The notes under the pieces are model-generated. The model saw only the letters and a program-made list of their open reading frames with translations. It was not told the origin of the DNA and did no database searches. A stretch of DNA of 64,000 bases from Pseudomonas abietaniphila (lineage in GTDB: Bacteria; Pseudomonadota; Gammaproteobacteria; Pseudomonadales; Pseudomonadaceae): NCBI RefSeq assembly GCF_039697315.1, contig NZ_CP155619.1, positions 3,472,001 through 3,536,000 on the forward strand, in the 5' to 3' direction. The number at the start of each line of letters is the position of its first letter. Positions within the stretch are counted from its first letter, which is position 1. This document shows positions 18,027 to 27,476 of this stretch, in pieces. A program made the translations under genes and the position numbers.

Positions 18027-19256
18027 TTAGAACAGAACGCGGCTGCGGATGGTGCCTTTGATGTGCTGCAGCTTCTCTTGCGCCAGGTCCGAGTATTCGG
18101 CGTCGACGTCGATGACCACGTAACCGACTTTCTCGTTGGTCTGCAGGAACTGACCGGAGATGTTGATGCCGTTTTCCGCGAACACTTTGTTGATCTCGCT
18201 GAGCACGCCCGGAATGTTTTCGTGGATGTGCAGCAGGCGGTGCTTGCCCGGGTGAGCCGGCAGGGCCACTTCAGGGAAGTTGACCGAGGACACCGACGTA
18301 CCGTTGTCGCTGTACTTGACCAGCTTCTCGGCCACTTCCAGACCGATGTTGGCCTGTGCTTCGGCGGTGGAACCACCGATGTGCGGGGTCAGGATCACGT
18401 TATCCAGGCCACGCAGCGGGCTTTCGAAGATGTCATCGTTGGAGCGAGGCTCGACCGGGAACACGTCGATGGCCGCGCCGATCAGGTGCTGGTCCTTGAT
18501 CGCGCTGGCCAGGGCGTCGAGATCCACCACGGTGCCGCGCGCGGCGTTGATCAGGATCGCGCCTTTCTTCATGGCGCGGATTTCTTTCTCGCCAATCATC
18601 ATTTGCGTGGACGGCAGCTCAGGCACGTGCAGCGAAACGATGTCGGCCAGCCCCAGCAATTCGGTCAGGCTGGCGACCTGGGTTGCGTTGCCCAGCGGCA
18701 GCTTGGTCAGCGGGTCGAAGAAGAACACCTGCATGCCCAGGCTTTCTGCCAGAACCGACAGTTGAGTACCGATCGAGCCGTAGCCGATGATGCCCAGTTT
18801 CTTGCCACGGATTTCGAACGAGTTGGCAGCGCTTTTGATCCAGCCACCACGGTGGCAGGAAGCGTTCTTTTCCGGGATGCCGCGCAGCAGCAGAATCGCC
18901 TCGGCCAGAACCAGTTCCGCCACCGAACGGGTGTTGGAGTACGGGGCGTTGAAGACGGCGATACCACGCTCGCGAGCGGCGTTCAGGTCAACCTGGTTGG
19001 TACCGATGCAGAAGCAGCCCACTGCGACCAGTTTCTTGGCGCAGTCGAACATTTCTTCGGTCAGTTGGGTGCGAGAGCGGATACCGATGAAATGAGCGTC
19101 GGCAATCTTTTCCTTCAGTTCGGCTTCCGGCAGAGACTTGGTGTGGTACTCGATGCTGGTGTAACCGGCGGCCTTGAGGACGTCGACTGCGGATTGGTGG
19201 ACGCCTTCGAGAAGAAGGAACTTGATCTTGCTCTTGTCGAGGGAAGTCTTGCTCAT
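18027..19256 (-). CDS. serA: D-3-phosphoglycerate dehydrogenase
   Basis: 409 residues, the E. coli-type length. The NAD-binding domain has GIIGYGSIGTQLSVLAESLGM, the catalytic domain ends in LTPHIGGSTAEAQ (catalytic His), and a C-terminal ACT domain (about 335-409; HENIPGVLSEINKVF) gives serine feedback inhibition. It oxidises 3-phosphoglycerate to 3-phosphohydroxypyruvate, the first step of serine synthesis, and the family also reduces 2-oxoglutarate to D-2-hydroxyglutarate. It is divergent from the D-2-hydroxyglutarate dehydrogenase gene, which fits that side reaction. A terminator follows. Confidence 0.96.
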   Translation of the reverse strand: MSKTSLDKSKIKFLLLEGVHQSAVDVLKAAGYTSIEYHTKSLPEAELKEKIADAHFIGIRSRTQLTEEMFDCAKKLVAVGCFCIGTNQVDLNAARERGIAVFNAPYSNTRSVAELVLAEAILLLRGIPEKNASCHRGGWIKSAANSFEIRGKKLGIIGYGSIGTQLSVLAESLGMQVFFFDPLTKLPLGNATQVASLTELLGLADIVSLHVPELPSTQMMIGEKEIRAMKKGAILINAARGTVVDLDALASAIKDQHLIGAAIDVFPVEPRSNDDIFESPLRGLDNVILTPHIGGSTAEAQANIGLEVAEKLVKYSDNGTSVSSVNFPEVALPAHPGKHRLLHIHENIPGVLSEINKVFAENGINISGQFLQTNEKVGYVVIDVDAEYSDLAQEKLQHIKGTIRSRVLF

Positions 19257-19456
19257 CTGCGTAAACCTGTGTCCCGGAAAAAAATGGCAGGGAATGGACA
19301 GCTCGAGCTGGCCTCACGGCGCAACGGCGCCATCGCAGGTCGGCCTCAGGCACGTCTCTGCGGGGGCGGTATGCTAGCATATGTGCCCCGCTAAATACCC
19401 GCTCCTGCGACGTGAAGCGTTCTCAGGATGACCATGAATAGTTCGAGAGTTCGCCC

Positions 19457-20851
19457 ATGATCGATGTTGCCGTAATCGAAGCGCTGAAGACCTTGGTTGA
19501 GCCCGGGAAAGTCCTCACCGACGCCGCCTCCCTCGAAACGTACGGCAAGGACTGGACCCGCCAGTACACCCCGGCGCCCAGCGCCATCGTCTTCCCGAAA
19601 ACCACCGAACAGGTTCAAGCCATCGTGCTGTGGGCCAACAAGCACAAGGTCGCACTGGTGCCTTCGGGCGGCCGGACCGGGCTGTCCGGCGCGGCGGTGG
19701 CGATGAACGGCGAGGTGGTCGTTTCGTTCGATTACATGAATCAGATCCTCGAACTCAACGTCACCGATCGCACGGTGCGCTGCCAGCCGGGCGTGGTCAC
19801 TAAGCAACTGCAGAATTTCGCGGAAGAAAACGGCCTTTATTACCCGGTGGATTTCGCGTCTTCCGGCTCCAGTCAGATCGGCGGCAATATCGGCACCAAT
19901 GCCGGCGGGATCAAGGTCATTCGCTACGGCATGACCCGTAACTGGGTATCGGGCCTGAAAGTGGTGACCGGCAAGGGCGATATCCTTGAACTGAACAAGG
20001 ACCTGATCAAGAACGCGACCGGCTACGACCTGCGTCAGCTGTTCATCGGGTCTGAAGGCACGCTGGGCTTTGTCGTCGAAGCCACAATGCGTCTGGACCG
20101 CGCGCCAAAGAACCTGACCTGCATGGTCCTCGGAACGCCGGATTTCGACGCGATCATGCCGGTGCTGCATGCCTTTCACGGCAAGCTCGACCTGACGGCC
20201 TTCGAGTTTTTCTCCGACAAGGGGCTGGCCCGCATCATGGCGCGGGGGGATGTGCCTGAGCCGTTCGAGACCAAGACCCCGTTCTATGCCTTGCTGGAAT
20301 TCGAGGCGAGCAACGAAGAGATTGCCAACGAAGCGCTGGCTACGTTCGAACACTGCGTGGAACAAGGCTGGGTCATCGATGGCGTGATGAGTCAGAGCCA
20401 GCAGCAGTTGCAGAACCTGTGGAAGCTGCGCGAATACCTTTCCGAAACCATCTCCCACTGGACGCCGTACAAAAACGACATCTCAGTCACCGTGTCGAAA
20501 GTCCCGGCGTTCCTCAATGAGATCGACGCGATCGTCAGCGAGCATTACCCCGACTTCGAGGTGGTCTGGTATGGCCACATCGGTGACGGCAACCTGCACT
20601 TGAACATCCTCAAGCCAGAAGACCTCCCTAAAGAAGAGTTCTTCGCCAAGTGCGCGACCGTCAACAAATGGGTGTTCGAAATCGTCGAGAAGTACAACGG
20701 CTCGATTTCCGCCGAGCACGGCGTGGGTCTGGTCAAGCGCGACTACCTCGAGTACAGCCGCTCGCCCGTGGAAATCGACTACATGAAAGCGGTGAAGGCT
20801 GTGTTCGACCCCAATGGCATCATGAACCCCGGAAAGATCTTCACGGTGTAA
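19457..20851 (+). CDS. FAD-dependent D-2-hydroxyglutarate dehydrogenase
   Basis: 464 residues of the FAD-binding-4 / lactate-dehydrogenase-C family. The PCMH-type FAD domain has VALVPSGGRTGLSGAAV and SSGSSQIGGNIGTNAGGIKVIRYG. The C-terminal substrate domain carries VVWYGHIGDGNLHLNI (metal and substrate His) and the closing AEHGVGLVKRD...NPGKIF. The enzyme oxidises D-2-hydroxyglutarate back to 2-oxoglutarate and hands electrons to the electron-transfer flavoprotein. In Pseudomonas it is known to pull the SerA reaction forward. Start chosen at the ATG at 19457; the ribosome site is weak. Confidence 0.88.
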   Translation: MIDVAVIEALKTLVEPGKVLTDAASLETYGKDWTRQYTPAPSAIVFPKTTEQVQAIVLWANKHKVALVPSGGRTGLSGAAVAMNGEVVVSFDYMNQILELNVTDRTVRCQPGVVTKQLQNFAEENGLYYPVDFASSGSSQIGGNIGTNAGGIKVIRYGMTRNWVSGLKVVTGKGDILELNKDLIKNATGYDLRQLFIGSEGTLGFVVEATMRLDRAPKNLTCMVLGTPDFDAIMPVLHAFHGKLDLTAFEFFSDKGLARIMARGDVPEPFETKTPFYALLEFEASNEEIANEALATFEHCVEQGWVIDGVMSQSQQQLQNLWKLREYLSETISHWTPYKNDISVTVSKVPAFLNEIDAIVSEHYPDFEVVWYGHIGDGNLHLNILKPEDLPKEEFFAKCATVNKWVFEIVEKYNGSISAEHGVGLVKRDYLEYSRSPVEIDYMKAVKAVFDPNGIMNPGKIFTV

Positions 20852-20918
20852 GCTTCGAGCTGCCCGCCGGCCGGTTCACGATAAAGACAAGCAGCAAGAC
20901 CCGTATTCAGGAGCGCTC

Positions 20919-21584
20919 ATGAGCTATCAGCACAAGTATGTCGACGGTACCAAGGTTCATTTCCCCTTGGGTAAAGTGGTCTGCATCGGCCGTAACTACG
21001 CCGAACACGCCAAGGAACTTGATAACCCGGTGCCGACCGAGCCCCTGCTGTTCATCAAGCCCGGCAGCTGCGTGGTCGAGATCGAAGGTGGTTTCACCAT
21101 CCCGCAGGACCGTGGTTCGGTGCATTACGAAGCTGAAATCGTGGTACTGATCGGCAAACCGCTGAGCAAGAACCCAAGTCGGGAAGAAGTGCTGGATGCG
21201 ATTTCCGGTTTCGCGCCGGGCCTTGATCTGACGTTGCGCGACGTGCAGTCCAAATTGAAGGAAAAAGGCCTGCCTTGGGAAATCGCCAAATCGTTCGACG
21301 GCGCGGCGGTGATTGCCCCGTTCGTCTCGGCCGACGCGTACCCGGACCTGGCCGATATTTCCATTCGCCTGACCGTTAACGGCGAAGTGCGTCAGGACGG
21401 CAACAGCAACCAGATGCTCAACCCCATCGTGCCGATGATTCAGCACATGGCTTCGCAATTTTCGCTGCAGGCGGGCGACTTGATCATGACCGGCACGCCT
21501 GCGGGCGTTGGGCCGTTCCAGGTGGGCGATGAGATCGTGCTGGAGCTGCCGGGCCACAGCCGTTTTGAAAGCGACGTCCGCTGA
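20919..21584 (+). CDS. Fumarylacetoacetate-hydrolase-family protein (YcgM/FAHD1-like)
   Basis: 221 residues, the short FAH form. VVCIGRNYAEHAKEL opens the fold, and metal ligands lie in VHYEAEIVVLIG and GFAPGLDLTLRDVQSKLKEKG. ITGTPAG-type closure is seen as LIMTGTPAGVGPF. Related enzymes act as acylpyruvate hydrolases or oxaloacetate decarboxylases in the cytosol; the substrate cannot be fixed here. The ATG has GGAGCGCTC upstream, 67 bases after the D-2-hydroxyglutarate dehydrogenase stop, so the two may be co-transcribed. An intrinsic terminator follows. Confidence 0.85.
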   Translation: MSYQHKYVDGTKVHFPLGKVVCIGRNYAEHAKELDNPVPTEPLLFIKPGSCVVEIEGGFTIPQDRGSVHYEAEIVVLIGKPLSKNPSREEVLDAISGFAPGLDLTLRDVQSKLKEKGLPWEIAKSFDGAAVIAPFVSADAYPDLADISIRLTVNGEVRQDGNSNQMLNPIVPMIQHMASQFSLQAGDLIMTGTPAGVGPFQVGDEIVLELPGHSRFESDVR

Positions 21585-21605
21585 TTCATAGCGGACTCGG
21601 CTATT

Positions 21606-21642
21606 GAAGGCCGCTTGTGAGGGTTCACAAGCGGCCTTTTTT
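21606..21642 (+). terminator. Intrinsic terminator after the FAH-family gene
   Basis: The stem AAGGCCGCTTGTGA / TTCACAAGCGGCCTT with a 3-base loop is followed by a T-run, 22 bases after the stop codon. Confidence 0.93.
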
Positions 21643-21759
21643 GTTTCGCGGACATATCGGTTTGCCAGGTTGCCGTTTTTTTCACAACCGATCTGGATAA
21701 TCCGTCGCCGACCGCAGCGCCTTGCCGCTGTGCCAATGAAATTTTTCAGGATCGTTTCG

Positions 21760-22680
21760 ATGGCCGTTGATGCACAACAACTGAGCAAGCCCCCACGCCG
21801 CACACGTTTTCATTGGTCCTGGTTGCTGATTGCCCTGGTGGTGATTCTCGTCGGCCTGTCGTACGCATGGCATTGGGACGATCGTGGCCTGCTGTGGTTG
21901 CGCGAGCAAAGTGCTTCCGCCGAACAACGTGCGGCCAGCGTCTGGCTGCCGGACTACAAAGTGGATATCGACGGCAAGTCGATGGTAGGACTGGAAAAGG
22001 ACGAGGCGTCGGATCTGTCCTATGACCCGGTCAGCAAAACCTTGTACTCGGTCATGGGCAAGAACGCATTCCTGGCTGAGCTGAGCCTGACCGGCGACGT
22101 GCTGCGCAAAATCCCGCTGGTGGGCTGGAGCAACCCGGAAGGGGTGATGGTGTTGGGCAACGGCCTGATTGCCATCGTCGACGAGCGTCAGCACCTGATG
22201 ACGATGGTCACGGTGACGCCTGACACCAAGACCCTGGACATCAAGGATTTCCCGAAATACGACCTGGGCCCGTCGGTGGATCAGAACAAAGCGTTCGAAG
22301 GCGTGACCTGGGACGCGCGGAATCAGCAGATCCTGCTGGGCGAGGAACGCCCGCCCGCATTGTTCAGCTGGAAGTCCGATGGCAGCGCCATCTTGAAGGG
22401 CGACAAGCGCAAGCTGGTGAACGACAACCTGATCATGCGCAACCTGTCTGCGCTGTACGCCGACCAGAAAACCGGGCATCTGCTGGTGTTGTCGGCTGAA
22501 TCGCACCTGTTGCTGGAGCTGGACGAGAAGGGCAACAAGGTGAGTTTCATAGCGCTGGTGACGGGCCTCAATGGCCTGGCTCATACCATTCCTCGCGCCG
22601 AGGGCGTCACCATGGACGAGAATCGCACTATTTATATGGTCAGCGAGCCGAACCTGTTTTATTCGTTCAAGAAGAAATGA
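21760..22680 (+). CDS. SdiA-regulated-domain (YjiK-like) protein, copy 1
   Basis: 306 residues from the ATG at 21760 (AGGA eight bases upstream); another ATG at 21736 and a longer open frame exist but overlap terminator-proximal sequence. A single N-terminal membrane helix (WSWLLIALVVILVGLSYAW) anchors a predicted periplasmic beta-propeller with repeated ASDLSYDPVSKTLYSV, NPEGVMVLGNG and AEGVTMDENRTIYMVSEPNLF strands, the SdiA-regulated family pattern. The function is not established. A paralogue follows at 22893. Confidence 0.78.
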   Translation: MAVDAQQLSKPPRRTRFHWSWLLIALVVILVGLSYAWHWDDRGLLWLREQSASAEQRAASVWLPDYKVDIDGKSMVGLEKDEASDLSYDPVSKTLYSVMGKNAFLAELSLTGDVLRKIPLVGWSNPEGVMVLGNGLIAIVDERQHLMTMVTVTPDTKTLDIKDFPKYDLGPSVDQNKAFEGVTWDARNQQILLGEERPPALFSWKSDGSAILKGDKRKLVNDNLIMRNLSALYADQKTGHLLVLSAESHLLLELDEKGNKVSFIALVTGLNGLAHTIPRAEGVTMDENRTIYMVSEPNLFYSFKKK

Positions 22681-22712
22681 TGAGTCGTTGATATTCGGGT
22701 TTGCACCTCACC

Positions 22713-22798
22713 TGTGGGAGCGAGCTTGCTCGCGAAGAGGCCGGCACATTCAACGCGTTCGGTCGTCTGGGCGGGCGTCGCGAGCTTGCTCGTCACAC
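22713..22798. repeat. REPIN, GAGCGAGCTTGCTCGCGA type, right arm diverged
   Basis: The left arm TGTGGGAGCGAGCTTGCTCG is intact; the right end reads TCGCGAGCTTGCTCGTCACACA and no longer pairs fully. It separates the two SdiA-regulated paralogues. Confidence 0.7.
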
Positions 22799-22892
22799 AT
22801 GATTTATGGACGGGCACGGGTTGCGCGCTTTAAGGCTGGATTCAGACTAGGGTGATATTAAAGCGCCTCCTGTTTGTCGCCGAGCCCACTGC

Positions 22893-23804
22893 ATGCGTCG
22901 TCTCTCCCCCCTGAAAAGCGTTCTGCTCACGTTGCTGGTTCTGTGCGTGCTCGCGGGGTCCTACCTTGTCGCCCGCGAATACCGCGTCATCGAGCGTCTC
23001 TGGTTCAACTGGCACGTCTTCTGGCAAGCCAGCGATGCGCAGGCGCTGGGACTCGATGACTATGAGGTGGTGATCGAGGCGCGCGTCATTGACGGGTTGC
23101 CCGACAACGTCTCGGCGCTGAGTTATGACCCGCACCGTAAAACCCTGTTCACGGTCACCAACAAAAACCCGGAGCTGGTCGAGTTGAGCCTCGACGGGCG
23201 CATCGTGCGGCGCATTCCGCTCACCGGCTTCGGTGACGCCGAGGCCGTCGAATACATCAGCCCGGGCACCTATGTGATCAGCGACGAGTACAACCAGCGA
23301 CTGATCAAGGTGCACATCGACGACAGCACGCTGTTTCTGGATTCAGCCGATGCAGAGCAACTGACATTGGGCATCGACGCGGGCGGCAACAGCGGTTTCG
23401 AGGGGCTGGCGTATGACAATCAGGGCCAGCGCCTGTTTGTGGCCAAGGAGCGCAAGCCGGTACAGATCATCGAAGTGCGCGGTTTTCCCAACCTCGTTCC
23501 TGGTTCACCCAATGTCCTGGAGGTGACGTCCAGCAAACGGCGTGATGCCGGATTGTTCGTGCGGGATCTGTCCAGCTTGCAGTTCGATGAGCGCAGCGGG
23601 CACTTGCTGGCGCTGTCGGATGAATCCCGGCAAATACTGGAGCTTGATACGGAAGGTCGGCCTGTAGGCAACGTGTCGCTGAGCAAGGGCAGCATGGGCT
23701 TGAGCAAAAGCGTGCCGCAGGCGGAGGGAATCGCGATGGGGGAGGACGGGACGTTGTACGTGGTGAGCGAGCCGAATCTGTTTTATGTGTTCAGGAAGCA
23801 GTGA
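22893..23804 (+). CDS. SdiA-regulated-domain (YjiK-like) protein, copy 2
   Basis: 303 residues with an N-terminal membrane helix (VLLTLLVLCVLAGSYLVA) and the same propeller motifs as copy 1: VSALSYDPHRKTLFTV, DAEAVEYISPG, FEGLAYDNQGQRLFVAKE and AEGIAMGEDGTLYVVSEPNLF. Both end in an aromatic F-x-x-K tail (YSFKKK, YVFRKQ). The pair arose by tandem duplication and is now clearly diverged. The ribosome site before the ATG at 22893 is weak. A beta-propeller outside the inner membrane is predicted; the ligand is unknown. Confidence 0.78.
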   Translation: MRRLSPLKSVLLTLLVLCVLAGSYLVAREYRVIERLWFNWHVFWQASDAQALGLDDYEVVIEARVIDGLPDNVSALSYDPHRKTLFTVTNKNPELVELSLDGRIVRRIPLTGFGDAEAVEYISPGTYVISDEYNQRLIKVHIDDSTLFLDSADAEQLTLGIDAGGNSGFEGLAYDNQGQRLFVAKERKPVQIIEVRGFPNLVPGSPNVLEVTSSKRRDAGLFVRDLSSLQFDERSGHLLALSDESRQILELDTEGRPVGNVSLSKGSMGLSKSVPQAEGIAMGEDGTLYVVSEPNLFYVFRKQ

Positions 23805-23836
23805 CCGACGCCCAGTTTCATGGCTGCGCTGTACCC

Positions 23837-23924
23837 GTGGGAGCGAATTCATTCGCGATTGGCCCGGACATCCGCTACATCTCCATCGGATTTGCCACCG
23901 CATCGCGAATGAATTCGCTCCCAC
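23837..23924. repeat. REPIN, GAGCGAATTCATTCGCGA type
   Basis: GTGGGAGCGAATTCATTCGC pairs with GCGAATGAATTCGCTCCCAC. It lies between the convergent SdiA-regulated gene and rpiA. Confidence 0.88.
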
Positions 23925-23966
23925 AGGGTTTTAGTCCAGCACTGCTCGGCGTTGATCGAAAAGTGA

Positions 23967-24638
23967 TCAGCGCTTCAGGGTTTTCACGCCTTCCTGAGTG
24001 CCCAACAGCAGCAGGTCAGCCGGACGTGCCGCGAACAGGCCGTTGGTGACCACGCCGACGATGGCGTTGATCTGGGCTTCGAGCTCCACCGGGTTGGTGA
24101 TGCTCATGTTATGAACGTCGAGGATGATGTTGCCGTTGTCGGTCAGCACGCCTTCGCGGTACACCGGGTCGCCGCCCAGTTTCACCAGTTCGCGGGCAAC
24201 GTGGCTGCGGGCCATCGGGATGACTTCGACCGGCAGCGGGAACGCACCCAGTACGGGCACCAGCTTGCTGCCGTCTGCAATGCAGATGAACGTCTTGGCC
24301 ACAGCGGCCACGATCTTCTCGCGGGTCAGGGCTGCGCCGCCGCCTTTGATCAGGTTCAGGTGCTCATCGCTTTCGTCCGCGCCGTCGACGTAGAACTCCA
24401 GATCGCTGACGGTGTTCAACTCATACACCGGAATGCCGTGGCCTTTGAGGCGGGCGGCGGTGGCTTCGGAGCTGGCGACGGCGCCGTCGAATGCGCCTTT
24501 GTGTTGGGCCAACGCATCGATGAAGCAGTTGGCGGTGGAGCCGGTGCCGACACCCACGATGCTTTTGTCGTCGAGTTTCGGAAGGATGAAGTCGACAGCG
24601 GCCTGGGCAACGGCCTGTTTGAGTTGATCCTGGGTCAT
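23967..24638 (-). CDS. rpiA: Ribose-5-phosphate isomerase A
   Basis: 223 residues from the ATG at 24638 (GGAG upstream); the open frame continues upstream through a REPIN and is not coding there. Family motifs are [15 protein letters not shown] (phosphate loop), [25 protein letters not shown] (catalytic Asp) and GNIILDVHN. It interconverts ribose-5-phosphate and ribulose-5-phosphate in the pentose-phosphate pathway. It is divergent from ilvA, the same arrangement as in P. aeruginosa (PA0330/PA0331). Confidence 0.96.
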   Translation of the reverse strand: MTQDQLKQAVAQAAVDFILPKLDDKSIVGVGTGSTANCFIDALAQHKGAFDGAVASSEATAARLKGHGIPVYELNTVSDLEFYVDGADESDEHLNLIKGGGAALTREKIVAAVAKTFICIADGSKLVPVLGAFPLPVEVIPMARSHVARELVKLGGDPVYREGVLTDNGNIILDVHNMSITNPVELEAQINAIVGVVTNGLFAARPADLLLLGTQEGVKTLKR

Positions 24639-24669
24639 GCGGGGTTTGGCTCCAGTGATAGAGGTCTCC

Positions 24670-24758
24670 TGTAGGCGCGCGCTTGCCTGCGATAGCGTTG
24701 TGTCTATGCCCGATGTATCGACGGGCACTGCGCTATCGCGGGCAAGCGCGCTCCTACA
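24670..24758. repeat. REPIN, GAGCGCGCTTGCCCGCGA type
   Basis: TGTAGGCGCGCGCTTGCCTGCGA pairs with TCGCGGGCAAGCGCGCTCCTACA. It occupies much of the 253-base rpiA-ilvA divergent region, so promoters must lie in the flanking roughly 30 and 130 bases. Confidence 0.82.
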
Positions 24759-24891
24759 GGGGATAGCGATATGCCGAGGGCGGGCATTATAACGACATGC
24801 CGGGGTTAAAGCCTGACTCTTGGTGTGGTCGTGCGTCGGGACGCGGGGTAGACTTCTGGGCCTTGCCCCTCTCGCCAGTGATGCTTTCCCG

Positions 24892-26406
24892 ATGCTCGAA
24901 CAGTACGTCAAGAAAATCCTCACCTCGCGCGTCTACGACGTGGCCGTGGAAACCCCGCTGCACGGCGCTCGTCAGCTGTCCGAGCGGCTGGGCAACCAGG
25001 TGTTGCTCAAGCGCGAAGACCTGCAGCCGGTGTTTTCCTTCAAGATTCGTGGCGCCTACAACAAGCTGGCGCAGCTGAGCCCGGAAGAACTGGCGCGGGG
25101 CGTGGTCACGGCGTCGGCGGGCAACCATGCGCAAGGCCTGGCGCTGGCGGCGAAGACCCTGGGGGTGTCGGCCACCATCGTGATGCCCAAGACCACCCCG
25201 GAGATCAAGGTCGAAGGCGTGCGCTCGCGCGGCGGCAAGGTGGTCCTGCACGGCGATTCCTTCCCCGAGGCGCTGGCGTATTCGCTGAAGCTGGTCGAGG
25301 AAAAAGGCTACGTCTACATCCACCCTTACGACGACCCAGACACCATCGCCGGGCAAGGCACGGTGGCCATGGAAATCCTGCGTCAGCACCCGGGCCAGCT
25401 GGACGCGATCTTCGTGCCAGTGGGCGGCGGCGGGCTGATCGCCGGCATCGCGGCGTACGTGAAATACCTGCGCCCGGAGATCAAGGTGATTGGCGTCGAA
25501 CCCGACGACTCCAACTGCCTGCAACAGGCCATGGCCTATGGCGAGCGGGTCGTGCTGCAGCAGGTCGGGCTGTTTGCTGACGGCGTGGCGGTGGCGCAGA
25601 TCGGCCAGCACACCTTCGACATCTGCAAGGATTACGTCGATGAGGTGATCACGGTCAGCACCGACGAGGTCTGCGCGGCGATCAAGGACATCTACGACGA
25701 CACCCGCTCGATCACCGAGCCGGCGGGCGCGCTGGGCGTGGCCGGGATCAAGCGCTACACCGAGCAGTACGGGGTCAGCGGCCAGACCTTCGTCGCCATC
25801 GACTCAGGCGCCAACGTCAACTTCGACCGCTTGCGCCACGTCGCCGAGCGCGCTGAATTGGGCGAAGGCCGCGAAGCGATCATTGCCGTGACCATCCCCG
25901 AGCAACCGGGCAGTTTCAAGGCGTTCTGCGAGGCCGTCGGCAAGCGCCAGATCACCGAATTCAACTACCGCTACCACACCGACCGCGAGGCGCACATCTT
26001 CGTCGGCGTGCAGACCCACCCCGAAAACGATCCGCGCAAGGCGTTGATCGCCAGCCTGACCGCTCAAGGCTTCCCGGTGCTGGACCTGACCGACAACGAA
26101 CTGGCCAAGCTGCACCTGCGGCACATGGTCGGTGGGCATTCGGAGCGGGTCAGTGACGAAGTGGTGTTTCGCTTCGAATTCCCCGAGCGGCCGGGCGCGC
26201 TGTTCAACTTCCTCAACAAGCTGGGCGGCAAATGGAACATCTCGATGTTCCACTACCGCAACCATGGCGCAGCGGACGGGCGCGTCGTCGCGGGTCTGGT
26301 GGTGCCGGAGGATGAACGGCATCTGGTGCCCAAGGCGCTGGCGGAGATTGGTTATCCGTACTGGGACGAGACGAACAACCCGGCGTACAAGTTGTTTCTC
26401 GGCTGA
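24892..26406 (+). CDS. ilvA: Threonine ammonia-lyase, biosynthetic
   Basis: 504 residues from the ATG at 24892, matching the length of E. coli IlvA; the frame is open upstream but the protein family starts [10 protein letters not shown]. The catalytic PLP domain has [10 protein letters not shown] (Schiff-base lysine about 51), SAGNHAQG and the glycine-rich [12 protein letters not shown]. Two C-terminal ACT-like regulatory domains (about 330-504) include [13 protein letters not shown], used for isoleucine feedback. It deaminates threonine to 2-oxobutyrate, the first step of isoleucine synthesis. Confidence 0.95.
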   Translation: MLEQYVKKILTSRVYDVAVETPLHGARQLSERLGNQVLLKREDLQPVFSFKIRGAYNKLAQLSPEELARGVVTASAGNHAQGLALAAKTLGVSATIVMPKTTPEIKVEGVRSRGGKVVLHGDSFPEALAYSLKLVEEKGYVYIHPYDDPDTIAGQGTVAMEILRQHPGQLDAIFVPVGGGGLIAGIAAYVKYLRPEIKVIGVEPDDSNCLQQAMAYGERVVLQQVGLFADGVAVAQIGQHTFDICKDYVDEVITVSTDEVCAAIKDIYDDTRSITEPAGALGVAGIKRYTEQYGVSGQTFVAIDSGANVNFDRLRHVAERAELGEGREAIIAVTIPEQPGSFKAFCEAVGKRQITEFNYRYHTDREAHIFVGVQTHPENDPRKALIASLTAQGFPVLDLTDNELAKLHLRHMVGGHSERVSDEVVFRFEFPERPGALFNFLNKLGGKWNISMFHYRNHGAADGRVVAGLVVPEDERHLVPKALAEIGYPYWDETNNPAYKLFLG

Positions 26407-26424
26407 CAGGGATCTACTTCTTTT

Positions 26425-27287
26425 GTAGGAGCGCGCTTGCCCGCGAGTGCGGTGAGTCAGTGAACACATCCATGACTGATATACCGCATTCGATGCCGTC
26501 GTAACCTCCGACGTCTCCCACAGGGACCGTATAGGCCCAGAGCCCTTGGTTGTCGCAAGACTTGTGACTGCCGCAGAACCTGTGGTTGCCTCAAATGTGT
26601 GGCTGGCGCAAACCTGGGGTGTCTCAAAATGTGGCTGGTGCAAAATCTGTGGGAGCTGCTGGAGGTTACGACAGTGGCGAATGCGGTGGGTCAGTGAACA
26701 CATCCATGACTGACATACCGTATTCGCTGCCGTCGTAACCTCCGACGTCTCCCACAGGGACCGTACAGGCCCAGAGCCCTTGGTTGTCGCAAGACTTGTG
26801 ACTGCCGCAGAACCTGTGGTTGCCTCAAATGTGCGGCTGGCGCAAACCTGGGGTTGCCTCAAATGTTTGGCAGACGCAAAGCCTGTGGCTGCCTCAAAAT
26901 GTGGTTGGCGCAAACCTGTGGGAGCTGCTGGAGGTTACGACAGTGGCGAATGCGGTGGGTCAGTGAACGCATCCATGGCTGACATACCGCATTCGCTGCC
27001 GTCGTAACCTCCGACGTCTCCCACAGGGACCGTACAGGCCCAGAGCCCTTGGTTGTCGCAAGACTTGTGACTGCCGGGGAACCTGTGGTTGCCTCAAATG
27101 CTTGGCTGGCGCAAAACCTGGGGTTGCCTCAAATGTTTGGCAGACGCAAAGCCTGTGGCTGCCTCAAAATGTGGTTGGCGCAAACCTGTGGGAGCTGCTG
27201 GAGGTTACGACAGTGGCGAATGCGGTGGGTCAGTGAACACATCCATGGCTGACACACCGCATTCGCGAGCAAGCTCACTCCTACAGG
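26425..27287. repeat. Nested tandem array of GGAGGTTACGAC-type REPINs
   Basis: Nothing in 26407-27476 looks coding. The array starts with a GAGCGCGCTTGCCCGCGA left arm at 26425 and ends with a GCGAGCAAGCTCACTCC right arm at about 27287. In between lie units built from a hairpin (left arm GTGGGAGCTGCTGGAGGTTA, right arm GTCGTAACCTCCGACGTCTC) and a spacer. The spacer is itself made of 33-35-bp subrepeats of the form CCTGKGGYTGCCTCAAATG...GGCGCAAA (starting at 26579, 26613; 26813, 26847, 26882; 27082, 27117, 27152). The right arms (GTAACCTCCG) start at 26501, 26735 and 27004: periods 234 and 269, differing by one subrepeat. Confidence 0.85.
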
Positions 27288-27325
27288 TTTAGCGTTGACG
27301 CGCGATACGGGGTGAATTTATAGCC

Positions 27326-27349
27326 ATTCGCGGGCAAGCGCGCTCCTAC
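27326..27349. repeat. Solitary REP arm, GCGGGCAAGCGCGCTCCTA type
   Basis: A single right-hand arm ATTCGCGGGCAAGCGCGCTC without a partner, between the tandem array and the DUF2269 gene. It may be a breakpoint left from array growth. Confidence 0.6.
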
Positions 27350-27476
27350 GCCTTCGGCAGAAGCAGATCGCGTCTTTGTGCAGGACGTTTCGTGTAGAGG
27401 CGAGATGACGGACCAACGCAACTTCTGCGGCCCGACTACGCTCAAAGCACGGCTTCCCGATAAGGATCAAACCCGC

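Noticed and set aside
26780..27292. Plus-strand open frames of 67-75 residues with repeated CLKCLADAKPVAASKCGWRKP-like peptides
   Set aside because: They are read-through of the REPIN array; frames shift between units, there are no ribosome sites, and the peptides only mirror the DNA repeat.
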